From contig NC_018178.1 of the NCBI RefSeq assembly GCF_000279145.1, positions 992,001 to 1,056,000 on the forward strand: a DNA stretch of 64,000 nt. Reading direction: 5' to 3'. The notes below the pieces were generated by a model. The model ran no database searches. It worked only from the letters and a program-made list of their open reading frames with translations, and had not been told where the DNA came from. The stretch comes from Melioribacter roseus P3M-2. Lineage in GTDB: Bacteria > Bacteroidota > Ignavibacteria > Ignavibacteriales > Melioribacteraceae. Position numbers and translations under genes: made by a program. How positions within the stretch are numbered: position 1 is the first letter of the stretch; every line of letters begins with the position of its first letter. Of the stretch, positions 16,499 to 25,534 are shown piece after piece.

Positions 16499-17569
16499 TT
16501 ATTTTTCGATTATCGGAATCGACAGTCGGTTCACAAATCCTTTTTGGGTTTGTTCGGCGCTGAAAATATAGTCGTCTTTGAAGATGTAAGACAATTGGCG
16601 ATCGACTATTTTGAGACCTACTCCGCTGCCTTTTGTTTGAACGCCGTTATTCCCCGGGCAATTGTCTTCAACTCTGATCTCAAGTCTGTTATTATTTCTT
16701 TTTGCTGAGATTCTTATAACTCCGTCGTCTCCGGATTTAGAAATCCCGTGTCGAATCGAATTTTCAACCAGGGGCTGAAGTAAAAAAGGCGGAATCAAAA
16801 CGCTGGAGACATCTTTATTTATCTCGTACTCTACTTCCAGTCGCTTGCCGAGACGAATTTTTTCGATCTGCAAATAACTTTTTACGAACGACATTTCTTC
16901 GCCGAAAGCGACAAATTTGTTCGTACCCTCTTCGGCGGCTTTTTTGAATAAAGACCTCATATTTTCGATAACTTCGACAGCTTTTTCTTTTTCTCTTTTC
17001 AAGATAAGCGTTGAAATCGTATTGAATGTATTGAATACAAAATGAGGGTGAAACTGATTTTTCAATCTTTTCAGACGAGCGGCGGTAAGTTCGGATTTCA
17101 ACTTCCACAATTCGATTTCCTCGGCTTGATATTTCTTTTGCGATTCTGTTATATTAATGCCGACTGTGATTACAAAATAGACGACAAGATCGACCCATGC
17201 CCACTGACTTCTGAATATTCTTTTGTAGACCAGGGTTTCCACGTCGAGAAAATCGAGAAAACCGTATATAATTATCGCCGAAAGAACCTGATGCAAGGAG
17301 ACAATAACCAGAGGCAGCAGAAAATACAAAACCGCCTTACCGTAAATCGCCTTATTTTCAAATCGTTTTACAGCCTTAAAAACCAAAGGCGTTGCCAGCA
17401 GCCAGTAATGCCAGTAAAACAAATTGAACGGAATATGCCAGAGGAGACTGTAGTTTTGATTTGCCCCGGGATCGAAAACCAGATAATGTTGCAATGCAAC
17501 TATCAGCGCTATTATCGTCAGCGCCGCGGCTTCAATTATTAACAGACGCGAATAATATTCGTTTTTCAA
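16499..17569 (-). CDS. LytS-type sensor histidine kinase
   Basis: A 356-residue histidine kinase of the His_kinase (PF06580-type) class. Four hydrophobic segments span ~10-140, then a coiled linker, the phospho-acceptor motif NQFHPHFVFN (about residue 175) and the ATPase domain with PFLLQPLVENSIRHG, EDNCPG and GSGVGLKIV. It would phosphorylate the LytTR regulator downstream. The degenerate paralogue follows by 7 bp. Confidence 0.92.
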   Translation of the reverse strand: MKNEYYSRLLIIEAAALTIIALIVALQHYLVFDPGANQNYSLLWHIPFNLFYWHYWLLATPLVFKAVKRFENKAIYGKAVLYFLLPLVIVSLHQVLSAIIIYGFLDFLDVETLVYKRIFRSQWAWVDLVVYFVITVGINITESQKKYQAEEIELWKLKSELTAARLKRLKNQFHPHFVFNTFNTISTLILKREKEKAVEVIENMRSLFKKAAEEGTNKFVAFGEEMSFVKSYLQIEKIRLGKRLEVEYEINKDVSSVLIPPFLLQPLVENSIRHGISKSGDDGVIRISAKRNNNRLEIRVEDNCPGNNGVQTKGSGVGLKIVDRQLSYIFKDDYIFSAEQTQKGFVNRLSIPIIEK

Positions 17570-17571
17570 AT

Positions 17572-18558
17572 TTATTTATATCCGTTAATCAAATACTTAT
17601 CGATTAAGTCGAAAATCATGTAAGTGGAACTAAGCGCGTTCCATTTCGAAGTATTTACTACTACGGTATTCAATGCCGGGATTACGATTAAAAACTGTCC
17701 TCCCCATCCGGCGGCAAGAAAAGAATCGTACTCGCCGAATTTACGGGTATGCCAGTGATATCCGTAACCGCCGATTTGTTCGAATCCGTCGTAATATTTT
17801 TTAGTCGATTTTTCAATCCATTCGGCGCTAACGATCGATTCGTTCTCCCACACGCCGTTATTCAACATCAACATTCCGATCTTGAGCAAATCCCGGGGTT
17901 TCATCCAGAGTTCCGAATTCCCTTTGTAAACGCCGTCGTTGGCTTTTGACCATTTGATTTCTTTAATGCCGAGAGGGTCAAACAGATATTTGCGGGCAAA
18001 TTCGAGAGAACTCATTCCGGTCGTTCTGCTGATAATTACCGAAAGCAAATGCGACAATCCGCTGTTGTAATTCCACTTATCGCCCGGATTATTTACAAGC
18101 GGAACGTTTTGAATTAAGTATTGCGAGGGATTGACGCTTTTGTCCCATCCCCCTCTTCTTTTGCCTCCCAAATTATTCCACTGAAATCCGGCGGACATCG
18201 TAAGCAGGTCGCGAACGGTTATTTCCGACTTGCGTTTATCCCCGACGCCAACGAACAATTCGGGCAGCAGCTCCGATACTTTTACATTCTCACTTTCGAT
18301 ATGCCCTTTGTCGATTGCAATGCCTATCAGGATCGAAACAATGCTTTTGGTAACCGACTTAAGGTTATTCAACTTTTCCGAATCAAAATTATTAAAGTAG
18401 TTCTCGTAGAGAACGTCCCCGTCTCGATAGATAATTACCGAGTGAGTCAGGGGGTTTTTACGGTTATACTCTTTGACGTATCGGTCTATTATTGCGGTCT
18501 GAGCATTGAGATTCATCGCGCAAATAAAAAAGACAATATAATTTATTATATGCTTCAT
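17572..18558 (-). CDS. Secreted serine hydrolase, class C beta-lactamase fold
   Basis: A 328-residue penicillin-binding-protein-like hydrolase. A signal peptide (about 1-19, ending NLNAQ) exports it. The SxxK motif is Ser68-Val-Thr-Lys71 (KSVTKSIVS) and the second motif is YNS (WNYNSGLSHL); a late HxxFGEYDSFLAAGWGGQ region supplies the KTG-equivalent. Relatives are esterases, D-amino-acid peptidases or transpeptidase-like enzymes, so true beta-lactamase activity should not be assumed. It ends 2 bp before the histidine kinase start. Confidence 0.82.
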   Translation of the reverse strand: MKHIINYIVFFICAMNLNAQTAIIDRYVKEYNRKNPLTHSVIIYRDGDVLYENYFNNFDSEKLNNLKSVTKSIVSILIGIAIDKGHIESENVKVSELLPELFVGVGDKRKSEITVRDLLTMSAGFQWNNLGGKRRGGWDKSVNPSQYLIQNVPLVNNPGDKWNYNSGLSHLLSVIISRTTGMSSLEFARKYLFDPLGIKEIKWSKANDGVYKGNSELWMKPRDLLKIGMLMLNNGVWENESIVSAEWIEKSTKKYYDGFEQIGGYGYHWHTRKFGEYDSFLAAGWGGQFLIVIPALNTVVVNTSKWNALSSTYMIFDLIDKYLINGYK

Positions 18559-18572
18559 TAATTATACGGACG

Positions 18573-18998
18573 TCAATAGCCGGTCGTCCATTTTTTAATA
18601 ATATTTTTTTTGACAGAGTCGAGTCTGACGTTAGGTCTGGTTAAAGTATAAACGGCTTTCGGCATTTCGTCGTTTTCAACTTCTTCCCAGATTTCCTTCA
18701 TCAGAAAAGCTTTCTTTTTGGAGTCGTATGTTTCCCATTCGGAAAAATTAAGTTCTCTTCTGCCTTCGACGACGTCTTTTTCGATTAGCAGCGATAGAGG
18801 CGCGATATAAGAATACCAGGGCCATTTAGTTTCGTTCGAATGACAATCGTAGCACGATTCCTTCAATATATTTTTAACCTCCTGCGGCGCTCTCAAGTCG
18901 GCTTTTACCGTAGGATTTTTGCGGTCTACTTTGATAAATTGGATTCCGATAAATCCCGCTATCAGGATTACGATAAATATTTTTGCGAAGAGTTTCAT
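18573..18998 (-). CDS. Haem-binding domain protein (single CxxCH, membrane-anchored)
   Basis: A 141-residue protein with one N-terminal transmembrane helix (MKLFAKIFIVILIAGFIGIQ) and a c-type haem attachment motif Cys49-Tyr-Asp-Cys52-His53 in a periplasmic domain with the pattern NETKWPWYSYIAPLS, which is typical of the Haem_bd family. A late Met (NDEMP) could be the axial ligand. The start at 18998 is chosen for its AAGGAG RBS and the signal anchor; an open frame extends to 19034. Partner unknown; probably electron transfer. Confidence 0.82.
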   Translation of the reverse strand: MKLFAKIFIVILIAGFIGIQFIKVDRKNPTVKADLRAPQEVKNILKESCYDCHSNETKWPWYSYIAPLSLLIEKDVVEGRRELNFSEWETYDSKKKAFLMKEIWEEVENDEMPKAVYTLTRPNVRLDSVKKNIIKKWTTGY

Positions 18999-19109
18999 TA
19001 TTTCTCCTTTTGAGTCATACTCAATATATAACATTTACTTTACTATTATCAATCGTTTATGATTTTAGATTAGATGTTCGTAATTTTGTTATCATTATAG
19101 ACGGAAACG

Positions 19110-19709
19110 ATGCAGAAGAAACTACCGCTGTCGTTTTACAGACGCGACGTACATACCGTAGCCCGCGAATTGCTCGGTAAAATATTTATAAAAAAAGAGA
19201 AGAACGGCATTCTTTCCGGAAAGATAGTGGAAGTGGAAGCATACGACGGTCGGATTGACCGGGCGGCGCATTCTTACAACGGAAAGACAAAGAGAAACGA
19301 GGTAATGTTTTTGGGCGGCGGATTATTGTACGTTTATTTCACATACGGAATGCATTATTGCGCAAATGTGGTTACCGGCGGCGAAGGCGACGGGTGCGCC
19401 GTTTTAATACGCGCGTTAGAACCTCTTGAAGGCATTGATCGAATGGCTATGAACCGCTTCGGAAAAACCGCCATCGGCGAGCGCGAAAAGTTAAGCCTTA
19501 CAAACGGTCCGGCTAAATTTTGCAAAGCATTCGACATCGACAAAAATTACAACGGTTTGCTTTTGACCGAAGATATAATTTTCATTGTCGAAGGAGACAA
19601 TCTCATACCCGGAGAGATAGTTGCATCCAAAAGAATCGGCATTAAAAAATCCGCCGATCTCGAATGGCGCTATTTTATTAAGAATAATCGATACGTTTCC
19701 AGATTATGA
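19110..19709 (+). CDS. 3-methyladenine DNA glycosylase (AAG/MPG family)
   Basis: A 199-residue base-excision repair glycosylase that removes alkylated purines. It has the family's LGKIF..., EVEAYDGRIDRAAHSYNGKTKRNEVMF (catalytic Glu in VEAYDG), the YVYFTYGMHYCANVV intercalating-Tyr segment and LTNGPAKFCKAF. Length is normal for bacterial AAG. It overlaps the next glycosyltransferase gene by 4 bp, though the functions are not obviously related. Confidence 0.92.
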   Translation: MQKKLPLSFYRRDVHTVARELLGKIFIKKEKNGILSGKIVEVEAYDGRIDRAAHSYNGKTKRNEVMFLGGGLLYVYFTYGMHYCANVVTGGEGDGCAVLIRALEPLEGIDRMAMNRFGKTAIGEREKLSLTNGPAKFCKAFDIDKNYNGLLLTEDIIFIVEGDNLIPGEIVASKRIGIKKSADLEWRYFIKNNRYVSRL

Positions 19710-20737
19710 ACACGCCAGAAAAAATATTAATTATCAGAACGGACAGAATCGGCGACGTCACGCTTACTCTTCCGATGGCGCACGCTATTAAAAAATTTTA
19801 TCCCGGCGCGCAGGTTGCTTTTCTCGTAAGAGAATACACAAGACCCCTTGCGGAAAACAACAAGTATATTGACGAAACCTTAGTTCTAAAAGAAAAAAAC
19901 GGCAAGATTCTATACGGGGAGAACATCGAGCTTCTGAAAAAATTCGACGCTTGTTTTCTGGTACACCCGACTTTTGAACTGGCTCTGCTGGTTTATCTCT
20001 CCGGCATTAAAATCCGAGCGGGCACCGGATATCGCTGGTATTCTTTTTTATTCAACAGGAAAATTTACGAGCACCGCAAATATGCCGAGAAGCACGAGCT
20101 CGAATTCAATTTGTCGATGCTCAACGCCATCGGAATAAATTACGAAACTATCGCGGACAATATCGATTTCGGGCTGCGCCCCGACGCTGAGACCTCGGAA
20201 GAAGTGAAAACTTTCCTGAAAAATAACGACGTTGATACGGAGTCGAAATTAATTATAATTCACCCCGGCAGCGGAGGCAGCTCCGTCGATTTACCGTTCG
20301 ATAATATGAAACGATTGGTTACAAAACTATCGCAGATTGACGGCGCCGAGATTTTAATCACAGGCAGCAAATCGGAAACGGAACTTTGCGCCCGTCTGAT
20401 TGTTAGTGAAAAAACAAAAAATCTGGCGGGAGTTTTTAATCTGAAAGAATTAATAGCTCTTATAAGTTTATCGGATATTTTAATAGCGAATTCAACGGGT
20501 CCGATTCATATTGCTGCGGCGTTAAATAAATTCGTCGTCGGTTTTTATCCGAAAGTCGTCTCGTGCTCGGCAGAGAGATGGGGACCGTATACCGACAACA
20601 AGGCTGTATTCAAGCCGGAGACGGAGTGCAACAACTGCACAATAAAGAAATGTATGATTACAAATTGTATGAGCGCCATCGATATTGACAAAGTTGTCGA
20701 TACCATTGCCAATCAATTGAGCGTATCCAATGACTAA
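19706..20737 (+). CDS. Glycosyltransferase family 9 (heptosyltransferase-like)
   Basis: A 343-residue GT-B glycosyltransferase of the ADP-heptose:LPS heptosyltransferase family, acting in LPS or outer-polysaccharide assembly at the inner membrane. Seen: the N-terminal ILIIRTDRIGDVTLTLPMAHAIK, the HPGSGGSS nucleotide-sugar loop, and NSTGPIHIAAAL near the C-terminus. A Cys-rich end (ECNNCTIKKCMITNCM) is common in this family. It overlaps the AAG gene by 4 bp and the DUF3108 gene by 8 bp. Confidence 0.88.
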   Translation: MNTPEKILIIRTDRIGDVTLTLPMAHAIKKFYPGAQVAFLVREYTRPLAENNKYIDETLVLKEKNGKILYGENIELLKKFDACFLVHPTFELALLVYLSGIKIRAGTGYRWYSFLFNRKIYEHRKYAEKHELEFNLSMLNAIGINYETIADNIDFGLRPDAETSEEVKTFLKNNDVDTESKLIIIHPGSGGSSVDLPFDNMKRLVTKLSQIDGAEILITGSKSETELCARLIVSEKTKNLAGVFNLKELIALISLSDILIANSTGPIHIAAALNKFVVGFYPKVVSCSAERWGPYTDNKAVFKPETECNNCTIKKCMITNCMSAIDIDKVVDTIANQLSVSND

Positions 20738-21536
20738 CAGATTAAATGTCGTCTTGTTAATATTTACTCTTTTCATTTTATTCTCGGCGGGCGAAATACA
20801 TTATTCGCAAAACAAAAACAGCGAATTCAGAAGAATCGAGAATAAAGCGTTTGCCGCCGGCGAGACTCTGAGATTCGAAGTAAGATACGGTTTTGTAACC
20901 GCCGGAATAGCCGAGTTTTCAATTCCGCGCACCGTAAAAATAGCGGGACGAGAAGTCTACAACGTTGTCTTCAAAGTCAATTCCATCCCGGCTTTCGATA
21001 TGTTTTACAAAGTTCGAGACAGATACGAAACGTACATCGACACCGAAGGAATCTTTCCGTGGCGATTCGAACAGCACATTCGAGAAGGCGGATACTCACG
21101 CGATTTTTCGGCCTTCTTCGATCAAAGGCGGGGAATCGCCAGAACTTCCGAAGGCTCATATGAAATTCCCAAATATGTCAACGATATCGTTTCCGCTTTT
21201 TACTACGCCAGGACTTATGATTTTTCGAACATGAAGCCCGGCGATAAAATTCAGCTCGAAAATTTTTACAAAGACAAAGTTTATCCGCTCGACGTAATTT
21301 ACCGGGGCAAAGAAACAATTAACGTCGACGCAGGCGAATTTAAGTGCATTATTCTCGAACCGATAATAAGAGAAGGCGGATTGTTCAAAAGCGAGGGCAC
21401 TATTGTAATCTGGATGACAGACGACGAACTGAAAATACCGGTAAAAGTAAAAACAAAAATATTAATCGGATCGATCGACGCCGACTTGATTTATTACGAA
21501 GGACTGAAGTCTGCTCCTAAGTCAAAAATTAATTAA
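20730..21536 (+). CDS. DUF3108 outer-membrane/periplasmic protein
   Basis: A 268-residue protein with an N-terminal signal segment (LNVVLLIFTLFILFSAG) and a DUF3108 fold: AGETLRFEVRYGFVTAGIAEFSI, the INVDAGEFKCIILEP repeat-like strand, and IWMTDDELKIPVKVKTKILIGSI. The family is common in Bacteroidota and its function is not established. The gene is co-transcribed with the GT9 gene (8-bp overlap), which hints at a cell-envelope role. It overlaps the convergent histidine kinase by 4 bp. Confidence 0.85.
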   Translation: MTNRLNVVLLIFTLFILFSAGEIHYSQNKNSEFRRIENKAFAAGETLRFEVRYGFVTAGIAEFSIPRTVKIAGREVYNVVFKVNSIPAFDMFYKVRDRYETYIDTEGIFPWRFEQHIREGGYSRDFSAFFDQRRGIARTSEGSYEIPKYVNDIVSAFYYARTYDFSNMKPGDKIQLENFYKDKVYPLDVIYRGKETINVDAGEFKCIILEPIIREGGLFKSEGTIVIWMTDDELKIPVKVKTKILIGSIDADLIYYEGLKSAPKSKIN

Positions 21537-24500
21537 CCGTTAGAAACCGTTTGGCCTATCCGTTTTTCCTTGCTTAAAGGTACGGTAAAATAAAATTTAG
21601 CGCCTTTTCCGAGTTCGCTTTCCACCCAAAGTTTTCCGCCGTTATTTTCTACGTGTTCTTTGCATAGCATAAGTCCGAGTCCCGTGCCCTTTTCGCCCTG
21701 CGTTCCCCTTTGAGTATAGTTGACGTTCGGATCAAATATTCTGGACAGGTCGTCGTTGCCAATGCCGACGCCGTTATCTTCAACGCAAACTTCGAGATAA
21801 TCGCCGTTCGAGTCCTTCGTTTTTACCGTAACAACGCCTTCCGGATAAGAAAATTTAATTGCGTTCGACAACAAATTCAGGAGAATCGATTCGATAGCTG
21901 TTTTGTCCGCGAATACATATATCTTTCCTCCGGGTATAAATTCAATCGTTATTTCTTTTTGTCCGGCGTAAGTTTGCAGCAAAGCAACAATATTATTTAT
22001 CGATTCCGTAATGTCGAAGTCTATTTTCTGGTAATCGATTCTGCCCGTTTGAATACGCGCCCAAGCCAACAGGTTTTCAATCAGGTTATTCAAAAGAAGG
22101 GTTGAATTCTTAATCAGATTTATCAGTTCGTCTATTTCTCCGTCGCTTAGAACTTTTCTGTTATTCATAAGGAAATCGGCAGAGGATGCGATCGAATAGA
22201 GAGGATTTCTGAGATCGTGAGATATAATCGAGAAAAATTTGTCTTTGGTTTTGTTCAGCTCTTCCAGTTTTTCGGCATATTCCTTCAACTCTTTTTGAAC
22301 CGCTTCTTTGGCCTTTATTTCGTTCTTCAATTCTTCAGTGCGTATTTCGACGATTCTCTCAAGCAGCGCCGTTTGTTTTTCCTGCTTTTTAACGCGCCAT
22401 TTAATAATTAGATAAATAAAGCCGATCATTAAGAGCGGAGCGGTAATCTTGAAATAAATTGTCTGATAAATTGCCGGCGGTATGTAGATATTAACTTTAG
22501 CTTCCTGATTGCCCCACACTCCGTATTTATTTGCCGATGTGATTCTGAACGTATACTCGCCGGGTTCCAGGTTGTAATAGATTACGCTTCTCCGGTTTTC
22601 CCACACATTCCAGTTACTTTCGTAACCTTCGAGTATATATTTATATTTTATTTTCTCCGGTTTACAGAATGAAGGAGCGATATAATCGAATCTGATTATA
22701 GAGGTTCCGACGGGAGCTTTCATACTGGCGGAAATTTCCGAGGGTTCAAAATCGAAAAGCACTCTTCTGATTTGCACCGGCGGCACATAGTCGTTGTAAT
22801 GTTGCGATTCGGGGTCGACCGACACGACTCCCTGAATCGTAGGAAACCATATTTTGCCCGACGAATCGACGGCAACGGCGCCCTGCACTCCGCCGTTGCA
22901 TTCATTGTTTTTCATGCCGTCTTCCGTACCGAATTTTTCGGCATATACCGACTCGATTTTTCCGTCGGCAACTCCATTCAATTCAGATTTTCTCACTCTG
23001 AATATACCGCCGTTGCCGCTTCCCCAGACAAAACCTTCCGCGTCTTCCGCAATCGCATGCACGGCATCAGTCGGCAAACCTTCTCTTCTCGTTATCTGTC
23101 GCACTATTCCGTTTTTAATTCTCAATATTCCTTTACCGCTCGTTGCTATCCATATCGTTCCCGTCTTGTCATAAATTACATGCCGCACTAAGTTTGACGG
23201 GAATCCGTTAGATTCTTCGTAATATTTGTAAACGCCGTCGTTATAAATAATGAATCCGTTTCCAGCCGTTCCGAGAAGCAGATTCCCTTTGTCGTCTTCC
23301 GTAATAAACCTAACGCGCAATAGCGACGACTTTTCGTCAACCGATTTATTAACAAGTTTCCCTCTCTCGTATAAGAATAATCCGCCGCCATCCGTACCGA
23401 CCCAAAGATTATTTTTTTTATCGACGTAGAGCGCATAAATTTGACTGCAATTGTCGCATTCTTCTTTTTTTATCTTTCGAACTTTTCCGTCAACATAAAA
23501 ATAGAGTCCTTTGTTTGTGCCCATCCATAAAGTATCGTTCCTTACGGCGTAAGTTTGTATCATTAGATCCGGGTCGGATTTATATACATAATTGGATACC
23601 TGCCCGTCGATAATTCTTGTAATATTATTGGAACGGGTGCTAACCCATACGCCCTTCTTGTCGGCAATAACAGACAATACGAAATTTTCGGGCAAGCCTT
23701 CTTCTTTTGCAAAAGCGGTAAACGTACCTTCGCGAATTTTATACAGACCGTTGCTGTAAGTGCCCAGCCAGAGATTGCCTTCTCTGTCGAAGAAAAGGTC
23801 GATAATATTGTTATAATTTGTCTGCGACGATAATATAAAACTGTCGACGCGTCCTTTGTTCAATCTGTAAAGACCGCTTTCGGCTCCGATATAAATTATA
23901 CCGTCTTCGTCTTCCTCGAAATCGAGCGCCGAAAGCCGCTTCAATTTTTCTTTGCCTTCAAAATTCACCGGCTTCCCGTCTTTAATTAATTCAATGCCCG
24001 ACTGGAAAGCGCCGACCCAAAGTTGATTTTTACTGTCCAGATAAACCGATCGGATGAAATTACTCGACAAACCATGCTCGGTTGTAATGGCGCTGAATTT
24101 AACTTGATTGCGGTCATATTCCGCAATATTTACGCCTCCCGTGCGGGTCGCCAAATAAATTTTGCCTTTTCTATCGCCCGTAATTTTATAGATATAATCG
24201 TTCGTCAAACCGTCGTTAACCGAGTAAGTTTTTACCGAATCGCCTTCTATTATATTCAATCCGTCTGATGTGCCCGCCCAGATTCTTCCGTATTCGTCCT
24301 CGAAAAGCGCTCTGACGGAATTGTTAGAAAGACCCTTGCTTAAATCGTATAACTTAACTTCTTTTTCCGAATATTTTAACAATCCCCCGAACGTGCCTGC
24401 CCAGAAAACGCCTTTTGAATCCTGCAATATGGTTACTACTAGGTTGTTGTTCATCAAATCGATATTTTCGGAGCTGAATACTTCGAACCGAATTCCGTCG

Positions 24501-24730
24501 TATCGCACAAATCCTTCCTCGGTGCCGAACCAGAGGAAGCCGTCCTTCGATTGCATAATTCCGTAAACGGAATTCTGCGGAAGTCCGTCTTTGTTTGTCC
24601 ATTTTTCTATGACGTACTGGCTGAATCTTTTGGAAGGATCTAACGATTGTCCCGTAACCGTATTAACGGCAAATAATACCGACGCCGTTATTAAAATCAA
24701 ACGATAATATTTAAGTAAGCTGTATTCCAT
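21533..24730 (-). CDS. Two-component-propeller sensor histidine kinase
   Basis: A 1065-residue membrane sensor. Order: signal segment; ~14 propeller repeats (~30-640) of the form W.GT..GL....DG; Y_Y_Y beta-sandwich (~690-760, SIIRFDYIAPSF, YNLEPGEYTFRI); one transmembrane helix (~770-790); coiled coil (~795-835); HisKA with phospho-acceptor His838 (FSIISHDLRNPL); HATPase with NLLSNAIKFS, EDNGVG and GTGLGLMLC. Unlike the hybrid versions that drive polysaccharide loci in Bacteroides, it has no receiver or AraC domain, so it needs a separate regulator that is not next to it. The extracellular propeller may sense a glycan. Confidence 0.93.
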   Translation of the reverse strand: MEYSLLKYYRLILITASVLFAVNTVTGQSLDPSKRFSQYVIEKWTNKDGLPQNSVYGIMQSKDGFLWFGTEEGFVRYDGIRFEVFSSENIDLMNNNLVVTILQDSKGVFWAGTFGGLLKYSEKEVKLYDLSKGLSNNSVRALFEDEYGRIWAGTSDGLNIIEGDSVKTYSVNDGLTNDYIYKITGDRKGKIYLATRTGGVNIAEYDRNQVKFSAITTEHGLSSNFIRSVYLDSKNQLWVGAFQSGIELIKDGKPVNFEGKEKLKRLSALDFEEDEDGIIYIGAESGLYRLNKGRVDSFILSSQTNYNNIIDLFFDREGNLWLGTYSNGLYKIREGTFTAFAKEEGLPENFVLSVIADKKGVWVSTRSNNITRIIDGQVSNYVYKSDPDLMIQTYAVRNDTLWMGTNKGLYFYVDGKVRKIKKEECDNCSQIYALYVDKKNNLWVGTDGGGLFLYERGKLVNKSVDEKSSLLRVRFITEDDKGNLLLGTAGNGFIIYNDGVYKYYEESNGFPSNLVRHVIYDKTGTIWIATSGKGILRIKNGIVRQITRREGLPTDAVHAIAEDAEGFVWGSGNGGIFRVRKSELNGVADGKIESVYAEKFGTEDGMKNNECNGGVQGAVAVDSSGKIWFPTIQGVVSVDPESQHYNDYVPPVQIRRVLFDFEPSEISASMKAPVGTSIIRFDYIAPSFCKPEKIKYKYILEGYESNWNVWENRRSVIYYNLEPGEYTFRITSANKYGVWGNQEAKVNIYIPPAIYQTIYFKITAPLLMIGFIYLIIKWRVKKQEKQTALLERIVEIRTEELKNEIKAKEAVQKELKEYAEKLEELNKTKDKFFSIISHDLRNPLYSIASSADFLMNNRKVLSDGEIDELINLIKNSTLLLNNLIENLLAWARIQTGRIDYQKIDFDITESINNIVALLQTYAGQKEITIEFIPGGKIYVFADKTAIESILLNLLSNAIKFSYPEGVVTVKTKDSNGDYLEVCVEDNGVGIGNDDLSRIFDPNVNYTQRGTQGEKGTGLGLMLCKEHVENNGGKLWVESELGKGAKFYFTVPLSKEKRIGQTVSNG

Positions 24731-24895
24731 CTCTCTTCGTAATCCCTAAAAGCTATAAGCGTCTCGTATCTCCTCATAAAACACAACCGTCGCGACAAAA
24801 CTGCAATTCATCCCGTTTATTATCGGAACAATCTTTAAAAAGTTAAATCGAAACAAACCAATTCGTCAAAAATTACTAATTTTGCAGCTAAAAAA

Positions 24896-25534
24896 ATGCT
24901 CGAAAAATATCGACATATTATCTGGGACTGGAACGGGACGATACTCGACGACGTCGATCTCGGAATCGAAATCATCAACCGCCTCCTCAGCGAAAGGAAT
25001 TTGCCAAATATTACGAAAGAAAAATATAAAAATATTTTTACCATTCCCGTAAAGGATTATTACGCCAAACTCGGTTTCGATTTTGAAAAAGAACCGTTCG
25101 AAGTCGTAGGCAAACTCTGGATCGACGAATACGAAAGAAGAAAATACGAATGTTCGCTTTACGAGGGCGTACCCGAAGTAATGGAAAAAATCAGGAGCGT
25201 TTCGGCCGAACAGTCGATACTCTCCGCTTATTCCCAGCGCACGCTCGAGGAGATGGCTAAACATTACGGCGTCGACAAATATTGCAGCCATATTGTAGGT
25301 CTCGATAATATTTACGCAGCGGGCAAACTCCACCTCGGTTTGGAATTGTTAAAGAAAATCGGGAACGGAAACGGCGGGCTGCTGCTTATCGGAGACACGC
25401 TTCACGACTATGAAGTGGCAAAAGCGATGGGCGCCGATTGTATTCTGCTTTCTACGGGACATCAATCGAAAAACGTTTTGCAAAAAGCCGGAGTTAAAAT
25501 TATCGACGATATCCGCGAACTGACGAACGGTTAA
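24896..25534 (+). CDS. HAD-superfamily phosphatase (phosphoglycolate-phosphatase-like)
   Basis: A 212-residue HAD hydrolase. Motif I is WDWNGTILDD: nucleophile Asp11, with Asn13 where most HADs have the acid/base Asp; this DxN variant is characteristic of a subfamily but leaves catalysis uncertain. Motif II is SAYSQRT, the motif III Lys lies near GKLHLG, and motif IV is LIGDTLHDYEVAKAMG. A helical cap lies at ~20-90. No good RBS is visible before the ATG; TAATTTTG just upstream (24877-24884) resembles the Bacteroidota -7 element. It converges with the M23 gene, overlapping by 4 bp. Confidence 0.85.
   Translation: MLEKYRHIIWDWNGTILDDVDLGIEIINRLLSERNLPNITKEKYKNIFTIPVKDYYAKLGFDFEKEPFEVVGKLWIDEYERRKYECSLYEGVPEVMEKIRSVSAEQSILSAYSQRTLEEMAKHYGVDKYCSHIVGLDNIYAAGKLHLGLELLKKIGNGNGGLLLIGDTLHDYEVAKAMGADCILLSTGHQSKNVLQKAGVKIIDDIRELTNG

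Noticed and set aside
17572-18558. Antibiotic-resistance beta-lactamase
   Set aside because: SxxK fold alone does not show beta-lactam hydrolysis; many envelope esterases and peptidases share it.
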